Assembly (NCBI GenBank): GCA_031278855.1 | Contig: JAITJR010000092.1 | Location: 1-16,029 of the forward strand | Reading direction: 5' to 3' | DNA: 16,029 bases | Origin: Mycoplasmataceae bacterium | GTDB lineage: Bacteria > Bacillota_I > Bacilli_A > Mycoplasmatales > Mycoplasmoidaceae | Shown here: piece by piece, positions 1-7,201 of the stretch | How the letters are laid out: each line of letters starts with the position of its first letter | Numbering within the stretch: the stretch's first letter is position 1 | Position numbers and translations under genes: made by a program | Notes under the pieces: generated by a model | Told to the model about the DNA's origin: nothing | The model's database searches: none | The model's input: only the letters and a program-made list of their open reading frames with translations

Positions 1-47
1 TCAAGCTTTATATTGATAATGATTGAATGTTTTAATTTAAATGCGAT

Positions 48-776
48 ATGAAAACGTTGGCAAACTATTTAAAATATTTGAATAAATGAATAACAGATTA
101 CTGCCATAAAGCTCACACTGAGGGAGTAATAGTGGGGATTTCTGGTGGAGTTGATTCGGCGGTAGTGGCGGCAATTGCTAATCTCAATAAGAATATTAAA
201 GTATTAGGGGTATGAATGAATATCGGTAATACGGCTTTAGATGTTAAGTGTGTTAATGATTTAAAGAAACAAAATTGTTTTCCGATTATTGACGTTGACT
301 TAATTCCAATTTTTAATCTTTATAAAAAGGTATTGAAATTAAAAACACCGCTTGCCATTACTAATTTAAAAGCCCGTCTCCGTGCTGTGGCTTTATATGC
401 AATTGCCCAAGAACATCAGGCATTGGTAATCGGGACAGGTAATGCCGATGAGTTATATATGGGTTATTTTACTAAATATGGCGATGGTGCTTGTGATTTA
501 TTACCAATCGCTCATTTAACCAAAATGCGAGTTTTACAAGCCGCACAAATCTTAAAATTACCACATGCAATTATCAACCGTGCCCCCACTGCTGGTTTAT
601 ACGAAAATCAAACCGATGAAGCTGAAATGGGGGTAAAATATCACGTTATTGATGCTTATTTATATGGTAAACCAATTCCTAAGGTTTTTTTGAATATAAT
701 TGAAAAATACCACCAAATGAACGCCCATAAATTTAAGATGCCTCTAAAGCCGAAAAAGTTTGAAAAGGTTAAATAA
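48..776 (+). CDS. nadE: NH3-dependent NAD+ synthetase
   Basis: Cytoplasmic enzyme that amidates nicotinate adenine dinucleotide to NAD+ using ATP and ammonia, the last step of NAD synthesis. The frame holds 242 residues once the TGA at 213-215 is read as Trp. The ATP-pyrophosphatase P-loop SGGVDSA lies at residues 32-38. Residues 129-135 (GTGNADE) and the FTKYGDG stretch ending near residue 147 match the family's ammonia and deamido-NAD site. There is no glutaminase domain, so the length fits the ammonia-only form. I chose ATG 48 because it gives the usual short helix before the P-loop, and an in-frame TAA at 33-35 closes the frame upstream; no good Shine-Dalgarno is visible. The PAP2 gene starts 5 nt downstream, so the two are probably cotranscribed. 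Confidence 0.95.
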
Positions 777-781
777 ATAAT

Positions 782-1729
782 ATGTCAACTACAACATCAA
801 CGAAATCGCAAAGAATTAATCCTGTTTCCATTGGCATGGCATTTTTAATATTTGCGGTCATTTGTTTATTGATCGGTGGCTTTTTCGACTACCAAATCAG
901 TAAAAATGTCGCGGGTTTAGACGAACATAAATGAGATGAATCTTTTGGAAATTATTTTAGTTTTATTCCAGGAACGCTATGTTCAATGTTAATTGCATTT
1001 GTGGGTTCTTGCTTAGTGATCAGTCAACCGCATAATTTTAAGAAAGTAAGTTCAAAACTTATTTATTTAGTATTGGCATATCTGTTGGTTGGTGCTTTAG
1101 TTTGATTTCAATGTTACGACGGAATGATTCGTGAGATTTTCTATTCTTTTCATTTAAATAAAGCCTACCCATCTAATCAACCAACGGGAAATTTTGGGGT
1201 ATTGTATGCTTTAGCGGTTGCCATCTGTTTTATGGGTGCTAGTTGTTTCATGATTCACTATAAATTAGGTCAACATAAAAAAACACTGTTTAAATGATGT
1301 CTTTTTGCTTTTTTAGTTATCGCCATCCAGTGATTAATTGTGACGACTTGTAAAAGTAACTTGCCTCGAGAAAGATTTTTTCATTTAAAAAATAATGAAG
1401 GCAATTTTAGACCATGATATTCATTGATATGAAATAAATCCAATGGCAGTGGTTTCGCTTACTCTTCTTTCCCAAGCGGACACACTAATTGAGCCATCGC
1501 TTTAATACTACTATGTCCGTTAGTTTATGTGATCTCACCTAAAAAACCATGATTAACAATTACTACAACTATTTTTGTTGCGATCATTGTTATCACTACG
1601 ATGTTTGCTCGTATTCAAGCCGCACGTCATTATTTAAGCGACACGGCGATGTCTGTGTTCATTAGTGCAACTTGTAGCACAAGTATATATTTACTTTTTT
1701 ACAAGTGGAACAAGTTTTCCGTTAATTAG
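782..1729 (+). CDS. PAP2-family membrane phosphatase
   Basis: A 315-residue integral membrane protein of the PAP2 (type 2 phosphatidic acid phosphatase) superfamily, likely to remove phosphate from a lipid phosphate or pyrophosphate at the membrane. All three family motifs are readable: K191-x6-R198, PSGH at 231-234, and R277-x5-H283-x3-D287, where H283 would be the phospho-accepting residue. About seven hydrophobic segments are visible, the first near residues 15-36, and the motifs fall in the C-terminal half as expected. Two motif positions vary: the Pro after R198 is Phe, and the Ser before R277 is Ala. Seven TGA codons are read as Trp, so the gene is invisible under the standard code. Substrate unknown; phosphatidylglycerol-phosphate, phosphatidate and undecaprenyl pyrophosphate are all possible. 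It ends 3 nt from the convergent rpsR. Confidence 0.85.
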
Positions 1730-1736
1730 TAATTAA
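1722..1736. terminator. AT-only palindrome between convergent stop codons
   Basis: Two perfect 7-nt arms (TTAATTA and TAATTAA) flank a single G. The element overlaps the PAP2 stop (1727-1729) and the rpsR stop (1733-1735). An outer CCGTT/AACGG pair (1719-1723 and 1746-1750) could extend it. It could act as a weak bidirectional end of transcription, but there is no G+C-rich stem or clear T-run, so this is tentative. Confidence 0.25.
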
Positions 1737-1987
1737 TCTTTAACAAACGGTATTAAAGCCACGATTCGAGCTCTTTTGATTGCATTAGCTACCATACGTT
1801 GGTGTTTAGTGCAAGCTCCTGAAATGCGTCGTGGTAGGATTTTACCATTGTAAGCAATGTACTTACTTAATAGCTCAACATCTTTATAATCAATGTGATT
1901 TACTCCCATTTGACATAAATAACATACCTTCTTTTTCATGAAAGGACGAAATTTACGGTTACCAGTTGGTTTTCTTATTTCTGCCAT
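1733..1987 (-). CDS. rpsR: Small ribosomal subunit protein bS18
   Basis: An 84-residue basic protein of the 30S platform, where it forms a heterodimer with bS6 on 16S rRNA. The typical bS18 features are present: a CYLC cysteine pair near the N-terminus, the segment ending ILPRRISG, and a basic C-terminal helix containing [11 protein letters not shown]. Length is normal. The ATG at 1987 follows AAGGAG only a few bases upstream; that Shine-Dalgarno is built from the last two sense codons of ssb and runs into the ssb stop. It is the last gene of the rpsF-ssb-rpsR operon, 3 nt after ssb. Confidence 0.97.
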   Translation of the reverse strand: MAEIRKPTGNRKFRPFMKKKVCYLCQMGVNHIDYKDVELLSKYIAYNGKILPRRISGACTKHQRMVANAIKRARIVALIPFVKD

Positions 1988-1990
1988 TTT

Positions 1991-2485
1991 CTACTCCTTA
2001 TTAATTTCATCGTATCATTCTGTGCTTTGAGTCTCGTCATATTTGACCGCCTCTGGTTTAGGTTGTTCTAAATCGTTTGATTGTTTTACCACGCGTTCAG
2101 GGAAAGACTCGTCGATGGATTTTGTTGGTTCAGTTTTATTGGTGGTAGTAGTGGGGATCGTTAATCCACTATTAGCATCTTTTTTACTACCGATGGAGTT
2201 GATGGCGTCGATGACAATTTCGGTAATATAAACGATCACACCTTGCTTATTAGTATAACTACGACGCGTTAGTTTACCATCAATTGCTACTAAATCACCT
2301 TTTTTAAGGTATGTGTTAATAAAATTAGCTTGATTTCTTCAGGCAATACACGGAAAGAAGTAAGATTCTTGCTTATTAACATTATCGCGAGTAGCGATAG
2401 TGATTCGAGTTTGATTAATGCCTGTTTTGGTCGTAAATGGTTCTGGATCAGCCACTAATCGTCCGACTAAAAATACTTTATTCAT
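1991..2485 (-). CDS. ssb: Single-stranded DNA-binding protein
   Basis: A 164-residue SSB that coats single-stranded DNA in replication, repair and recombination. The OB-fold occupies about residues 1-105 (start MNKVFLVGRL, then the FFPCIAW and TYLKKGDLVAIDGKL strands). A disordered Thr/Pro/Lys/Glu-rich tail follows. Two TGA codons are Trp: the one in CIAW, matching a conserved DNA-stacking aromatic, and one near the C-terminus. The protein ends in the residues EWYDEINKE rather than the usual acidic-hydrophobic tip of the DDDIPF type. The start overlaps the 3' end of rpsF by 8 nt and is preceded by AAGAAGG. Middle gene between rpsF and rpsR, the conserved bacterial order. Confidence 0.95.
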
Positions 2486-2924
2486 GCAAACCTTCTTTTT
2501 TGATTTCTAATAATTCGCTTTGAGCTTTTTCACGAGCTTCACGTTCAGCTTTAATTCGAGCTTGCTTATCTTTGAATCGTTTAGCCTTATATTGTGATAT
2601 TTTCACTTTTTTAGGATTATTAATTGCGCGGTGACCGTAATCTTTCTCTAAATTGATTATGAGATGACGCAATACTGCTTTGTTGATTAAAGCTAAACGT
2701 CGAAATTCTGCGATTTGAGTAGGGACGTTGCTTTCAAAGTTATATTGGAAATATCAACTTTTATTTTGACGACGGATCGTATAAGCCATATCTTTTAGAC
2801 CAAGATTGGTGAATTCAAATTTTTCATTTTTATCAATGATGTCTAGTAGTTCTTTAATCGAAGTTTTAGCTGAATTTTCATCTAAACTTCCATCTACTAG
2901 CAACATAATTTCGTATTTTGCCAT
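2478..2924 (-). CDS. rpsF: Small ribosomal subunit protein bS6
   Basis: A 148-residue bS6 with a long charged tail. The N-terminus MAKYEIMLLVD is the typical first beta strand. The middle region has the family's YTIRRQNKSWYFQYNFE strand (the W is TGA), followed by the IAEFRRLALINKAVLRHL helix. The last 35 or so residues form a Lys/Glu/Ala-rich helix (KAERE, AREKAQSE), longer than in the E. coli protein but common in mollicutes. Start ATG 2924 is set by homology; the nearest good Shine-Dalgarno (AAGGAG, plus-strand 2942-2947) lies 17 nt away, further than usual. First gene of rpsF-ssb-rpsR, with its own promoter and an approximately 80-nt leader. Confidence 0.95.
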
Positions 2925-2954
2925 GTTGTTTACTAAATGTGCTCCTTATGGGTA

Positions 2955-3004
2955 TTGTCTTACTGAATGTTCAGACAAAGAATGCATTCAATTTAATCAA
3001 ATGC
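2955..3004 (-). promoter_or_regulatory. Hairpin-forming leader of rpsF operon
   Basis: Two consecutive inverted repeats fill the leader between the predicted transcription start (about 3004) and the rpsF Shine-Dalgarno. One is GCATT/AATGC (2984-2988 with 3000-3004, 11-nt loop). The other is TTGTCT/AGACAA (2955-2960 with 2973-2978), inside which CTGA/TCAG can also pair. In many bacteria the bS6:bS18 complex binds a structured rpsF leader and represses its own operon. I see structure in the right place, but I cannot show that the specific protein-binding bulge is present. Confidence 0.4.
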
Positions 3005-3010
3005 TCAGCA

Positions 3011-3016
3011 ATTATA
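3011..3016 (-). promoter_or_regulatory. -10 box of rpsF-ssb-rpsR promoter
   Basis: A perfect TATAAT on the minus strand, about 87 nt before rpsF. No good -35 hexamer is seen at 16-18 nt; that region is an A/T run inside the palindrome at 3026-3043. Mollicute promoters often lack a recognisable -35. Confidence 0.5.
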
Positions 3017-3025
3017 TAAGAAGAC

Positions 3026-3043
3026 ATGCAAATTTTTTTGCAT
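3026..3043. promoter_or_regulatory. Palindrome at rpsF promoter, possible operator
   Basis: Perfect 7-nt arms ATGCAAA and TTTGCAT around a TTTT centre. It lies just upstream of the rpsF -10 box and covers the spacer and -35 position, where a dimeric repressor could block polymerase. It is short and AT-rich, so chance is a real alternative. Confidence 0.3.
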
Positions 3044-3141
3044 AACAAAAAAAGATGCTCAAAAAAGACGTGCAGAAATAACTTATTTTTATCGCCACAA
3101 TATGTGTGGGTGGTTCATTAAGTGAATGAGTAATTTCCAAA

Positions 3142-3159
3142 AAATGTTAGAAAACATTT
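3142..3159 (-). terminator. Weak hairpin downstream of hydrolase gene
   Basis: On the minus strand AAATGTT and AACATTT pair across a TTCT loop and are followed by further T residues, about 75 nt past the hydrolase stop. This could end the Cys-rich/glycosyltransferase/hydrolase transcript. The stem has only two G:C pairs. The rest of the gene-free stretch 2925-3232 holds the rpsF leader, promoter and palindrome described separately, plus short unconvincing open frames. Confidence 0.3.
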
Positions 3160-3232
3160 ACAGCAAATAGCGAGCTTCACATAAAACCAATATGTACCAC
3201 TGGTAATGAACATAATGTGGTAAAAAAGTATT

Positions 3233-4102
3233 TTAAATATGTTCGGTTATAAATTGATAAAGTTGTTCGTTTCAAGGTTCTTCCATGCTTAGTACATGAA
3301 ATCCTTTTTGGAAATATTGCACTCGTCCTGTTGTATTTCATTTCTGTTTAAATTTTTCGAAATACTTTGGTTGAGCCATAAAATCTTCACCTGATTGAAC
3401 ATAGTACATGTTGTATTTAGAATTACCAATATTTTTGTTTAAAAATCGTCATGCTGGTTTAAAACTTCATCAAGATGCTAAATATAAGCGTAAATCCACA
3501 ATTTTATCAGCGTTTGCTATTTTGGATAAACGAACCAACAACTGGTTAGAAGAAAGCACCTCGGATGTATCTTTGGCGTGATAATCTTTAAACGGCACTC
3601 CCAAAGGAATAGTTAATAGCATTTTAAAAAAGATCACCATTCTTTCCGATCATGGTGTATGACTAGCGTCTTTAATACCGTGCGGCATATTTCAGCAAAA
3701 TACTCCGTCAACTTTATGAGCATGATGTTTGTAATATAGATACGCCAATGCACTCCCTCATGATTCACCTAAAATGTAAAAACGTTTGTTAGGGAACATT
3801 GTATGTATCTGTTCAACTATACCATGAAGCTCTTTTAAAAAAAATCTGGGGCTACGTTTAAGTTTATTTATGTTGTTACCATGACCAGCTCGTTCAAATC
3901 CTACTAAATAGTGATTGTCAAAAAAGGCATAATTCATAATTTGTAAAAACGGAATAGTTTGTCCTAAGCCACCAACAAAAAGAAAAACAGTGGTGTTGTC
4001 TTTTTCTTGAAGTGGGCTAAAACAAACTAAAGGAATTGGGTGTTTAAAACCCTTAATGGTAAGCATCTGTTTATTTTCACGACTAATTTCAAATTTCTTC
4101 AT
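3233..4102 (-). CDS. Alpha/beta-hydrolase, lipase/esterase-like
   Basis: A 289-residue serine hydrolase of the alpha/beta-fold family. A full catalytic triad can be read: the nucleophile elbow GESWG with S114, an acid in SGEDF (D240), and H269 in KGFHVLS near the C-terminus; the spacing fits a monoacylglycerol lipase/lysophospholipase-type enzyme. The oxyanion-hole region is probably the FVGGLG segment around residues 42-47. About eight TGA codons encode Trp, most in the C-terminal half. There is no signal peptide, so it is likely cytoplasmic or membrane-peripheral. The start ATG overlaps the last 14 nt of the glycosyltransferase, implying translational coupling; no strong Shine-Dalgarno is visible. 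The substrate is unknown; the partner glycosyltransferase hints at a lipid or glycolipid. Confidence 0.85.
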
Positions 4103-5144
4103 ACTTGCTATTTTTATATTGTACCTTAATCATTTTGATAAAACCAACTTGGGAAGTTAATAAGATGAGTTTGTTAAGACGCATAATAAAAGGGATTGAA
4201 CGTCGGTTAATAATGTGTAGATACCCACTTTGAATTTTTTTAAGTAGTCGTTTATCTTTAACATATGACTGCATAAAACTCAATTCATTGTTAATTTGTT
4301 TTTTTCTTTGTCATTTATAAATACTAGTATCCAACGAAATAATTAAAATAATTAAGTACAACATTTGCTTGACAGAATTAATGAGTGATTTGGTTCTTTT
4401 CACGCTAAGATTACGAGCAAGTTGATGTAGCATTTCATGATAAACATATTTAAGACTTGATAAATTCTTAACGATTTTATTCCAAGATGTGGATTGATTG
4501 CTATCCCCAAAGTTGTATTTATAAGTGAAAATGTTTCGTGGAAGCAGGGCAATATTTTTACTATGTAGTATGGTTTGAAATACAAGTAGACTATCGGTGT
4601 ATGGTTTTTTCACTGGTAAAGGACGCATTTTTTTTAATAAAGATACATTTCAAGTGAGAGCGTGCATGGTAAGGACTTTGGCAAATTGTAAAGTGTCAAA
4701 ATCACTATACACGATCTTCTTTTTTAAATTGTAGTGGCGTTTCATTAGATGATTAGTTTTTAAATCATTAATGGCAAAGCTAGTAATGACAACATCAACA
4801 TTAGCTTTAGCAAGATAATGTAAATGTTGTAAATAACTATGCATATGATTAGTAAAAATGACATCATCGCTATCTAGTATTTTTAAAAATTTGGTTTTGA
4901 CGTGTTGGGTAGCATAGTTAACACACCCGCCTCAATTATTATTTTTTACTCTTATTAATTTAATAATCTGAGGGTATCGGTCAAGCCAAGGTTGCAGGTA
5001 TGGTTGGAGTGGCTTAGTACTACCATCATCAATGATCAGAACATTAAAATATTTACCAAATTGGTAATCTAAGGATAGTAACGTTGCAATAATTGTTTCT
5101 TGAGCGTTGTATGCTGGGATAACAATTGTAAGAATCTTAGACAT
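4089..5144 (-). CDS. Family 2 glycosyltransferase
   Basis: A 351-residue GT-A-fold transferase that adds a sugar from a nucleotide-sugar donor. The N-terminal half is classic GT2: VIPAYNAQ at residues 8-15, IDDGST with D39/D40 contacting the nucleotide, and a DSDD stretch at 91-94 containing the metal-binding DxD. Three in-frame TGA codons (near 4929, 4647 and 4308) are Trp and split it under the standard code; all pieces share one frame. The C-terminal third is Lys-rich with one hydrophobic patch (LYLIILIISL, about residues 260-270), perhaps a membrane association. Mollicute relatives make membrane glycolipids or capsule. Donor and acceptor cannot be read from sequence. It sits 9 nt after the Cys-rich gene and overlaps the hydrolase by 14 nt. 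Confidence 0.9.
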
Positions 5145-5153
5145 GCAATATAT

Positions 5154-5282
5154 CTAAATATCTCACTCACAAACGGGTTTTGATCCTTCGGCAGCCATCA
5201 TTTTACGGCAAGGTTCGCATCGCCCTCAATTGGGGCAAGTTCGTGTCGCACAAGGGCAATCTTTCTTTATTTTTTCAGCCAT
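5154..5282 (-). CDS. Small Cys-rich protein, possible metal-binding knuckle
   Basis: A 42-residue frame (one TGA as Trp in CPNWGRC, one near the end) with six cysteines: C9, C11, C16, C22, C25 and C38, i.e. C-x-C-x4-C-x5-C-x2-C-x12-C. It resembles a little-studied Cys-rich small-protein group of Firmicutes with a C-P-x(3)-G-x-C-x-x-C core; that likeness is from memory, not a search. The cysteines suggest a zinc or iron-sulfur site. Support for it being real: a TATAAT box 9 nt before the ATG, tight spacing (9 nt) to the glycosyltransferase, conserved-looking cysteine spacing, and lack of any other gene here. No Shine-Dalgarno, so the message would be leaderless. Function unknown. Confidence 0.7.
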
Positions 5283-5291
5283 AGTAGCAAG

Positions 5292-5321
5292 ATTATAAAC
5301 CATACAACTTGATATAATCAA
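5292..5321 (-). promoter_or_regulatory. Promoter of Cys-rich/glycosyltransferase/hydrolase operon
   Basis: Minus-strand TATAAT at 5292-5297 with TTGATT at 5316-5321 as -35, spacer 18 nt. Transcription would begin at or within a few bases of the ATG at 5282. The -35 overlaps the -10 of the divergent nagA promoter. Confidence 0.6.
5311..5318 (+). promoter_or_regulatory. Extended -10 promoter of nagA-nagB
   Basis: TATAAT at 5313-5318 preceded by TG one base upstream (TTGATATAAT), an extended -10. Start of transcription is expected around 5325, leaving a leader of only about 8 nt before ATG 5333 and no Shine-Dalgarno. Confidence 0.6.
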
Positions 5322-5332
5322 TTTACAACTTT

Positions 5333-6469
5333 ATGATTATATCCAACGCTAGAATCGTCCTAGAAAATGAAATTATTAATGGTTATATTGAATTTGACGA
5401 TAAAAAAATTACGGCTATTAAAAAAGGAAAAGCACCCCAATCAAATTATGATGCACAGGGGTGTTATTTATTACCAGCTTTTATCGATAGCCATACGCAT
5501 GGGGGTTATGGTTTTGATTTCAATATGTTGATTAACAATCAACATCAGCAAGAAATGTTGAACTATTTATCACACATCAATCAAGAAGGTGTGGGTAGTA
5601 TTTTGATGACGACAGTTACTTGTAGTGATGGGGATTTAAATGCTATTGCTGCAAATTATAAAAATATTAAAAAGGCCGACATTAAAAATGTAATAAAAGG
5701 GTGATACATTGAGGGTCCATATATATCAATCGCCAAAAAAGGGGCACATAATGCTAAATTAATTAGACCAATTGACCTAAAACAAACTAAACGTTTGTGT
5801 CAAATGTTACCAGATGTCACCAAAGTTTTAGCGGTTGCTCCAGAGTTTAAAAATAATTTACGTAAATATAAATTAGTTAATGAAAAGTTCTTTTTGGCTA
5901 CTGGTCATTCCGATGCCAATTATCGGGAAGCAAACCAATCCTTTGATTTAGGGGCGAAGCGCATTGTGCATTTGTATAATGCTTTACCAAATTTTGATCG
6001 ACGCCACCCCACCATTATTAATGCTATTTTCAATCGTCGTGATTTAAAATGTGAATTAATTTGCGATAAAGAGCACATCGCCCCAGAAGTTATTTTAAAT
6101 ACTTACAATATTTTAGGCGCGGATCAATTAATGGTCATTAGCGATAGCTTGCTAACCAAAGGATTACAAGATGGATCATACCATATTTGGGGAAACGATG
6201 TTGATAAGCGTGGAGCATTAGATTATTTACATGGCACCAATCAAATTGCTGGTGGCAATGTGCCTTACAATAAACAAATTGAAAATTTTGGAAAAATTAC
6301 TAAATGTTCAATGTGTGATATTTTAAAGATAAGTAGTTTAAATGCTGCCAAAAGTATTAATCAAGCAAAAAAAATAGGGAATTTAATTAAGGGAGCCGAA
6401 AGTAATTTCGTTTTATTAGATGAACACTATCGACTCAAAGCTACTTTTATTGGCGGGAGAAAAATTTAA
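5333..6469 (+). CDS. nagA: N-acetylglucosamine-6-phosphate deacetylase
   Basis: Removes acetate from GlcNAc-6-P to give glucosamine-6-P, the first committed step in catabolism of imported N-acetylglucosamine. The 378-residue length is normal. Amidohydrolase features: HTH at residues 54-56, metal ligand E127 in the YIEGP motif, H192 in ATGHSDA, H213 in the VHLYNALP motif, H248, and catalytic D271 in ISDSL. One TGA (5702-5704) is Trp 124, right beside the EGP motif, and splits the gene under the standard code. The start is fixed by the typical MIISNARIV opening and a promoter 14 nt upstream. Its stop overlaps the nagB start by one base (TAATG), so the pair is coupled. Confidence 0.95.
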
Positions 6470-7185
6470 TGTCAATTCGTTATATAAAATGTACAGATAT
6501 CAATCGTGTCGGTCAACAAGTTGGTCAATTACTAATCAATCAGGTTAAGCGTGAGCCACATTCGTCTTTTATTTTGGCTACAGGTTCAAGCCCAATTACT
6601 ACCTATAAGATATTAGTTCAAGATCATCAAATAAACCACACCGATTGATCTAAAACTACTACTTTTAATTTGGATGAATATTTAGGACTAAATGAAAAAT
6701 ATGCACAACAATCATATCGCTATTTTATGGATGAAAATTTATTTAACCATATTAACATTGATAAAGCTCGTACTTATTTTCCTAATCAAAGCTTAATTGG
6801 CAGTAAATACCAAGAATTAATGCAACGTTATCCACGCATAGCGATAGCTATTTTAGGTGTGGGTAATAATGGGCACATTGCTTTTAATGAGCCAGGTACC
6901 CCAATTGACTCTTGGACGCATATCGTTAATTTGACGGCGTCTAGTCGTCAAGCGAATGCTCGTTTTTTTGATAATGATATTCATAACGTTCCTACCCAAG
7001 CAGTGACGATGGGTCTAAAAGAAATTTTACAAGCTAACCAAATTATTTTGATTGCGACTGGTAAAGCAAAAAGTGAAGCAATTCAACATTTAAAATATGC
7101 CCAAAAATTTGATCCTAATTGACCAATTACGGCTTTAACATTGCACAATGATGTAATTGTATTTACCGATGCTTTAATAGATTAG
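6469..7185 (+). CDS. nagB: Glucosamine-6-phosphate deaminase
   Basis: Converts glucosamine-6-P to fructose-6-P and ammonia, feeding amino sugars into glycolysis. 238 residues, near the Firmicutes form (about 240). Visible motifs: phosphate-binding TGSSPITTYK near residue 45, FNLDEY with catalytic D69, and GNNGHIAFNEPG with H136 and E141 of the ring-opening site. The VTMGL segment downstream also fits the family. Two TGA codons (one before the FNLDEY motif, one at 7120-7122) are Trp. The start ATG shares one base with the nagA stop. It converges on lepA with only 16 nt between the stops and no obvious terminator. Confidence 0.95.
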
Positions 7186-7201
7186 TCATAAAAATAGGAA
7201 T

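Noticed and set aside
1..35. Possible C-terminal end of an upstream gene, reading ...DNDWMF then TAA at 33-35
   Set aside because: Another frame is also open to 72, only about ten codons are visible, and nothing is recognisable.
2806..3045. Plus-strand open frame of 79 residues
   Set aside because: Most of it lies antisense to rpsF and the rest crosses the rpsF leader; no Shine-Dalgarno or homology.
3085..3120. CCACA/TGTGG mini-hairpin as an RNA gene or riboswitch
   Set aside because: Five base pairs only; no known riboswitch, tRNA, SRP RNA or RNase P motif could be matched.
2997..3170. Plus-strand frame ending at TAG 3168-3170, with a late ATG at 3102 (22 residues)
   Set aside because: The only ATG gives a tiny product, there is no Shine-Dalgarno, and it crosses the rpsF promoter and a likely terminator.
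4400..4585. Second minus-strand open frame within the glycosyltransferase region
   Set aside because: Shadow frame inside the continuous code-4 reading of the glycosyltransferase, which has motifs in order.
4089..5144. Frameshifted or degraded glycosyltransferase
   Set aside because: The pieces share one frame and are interrupted only by TGA, which is Trp here; the gene is intact.
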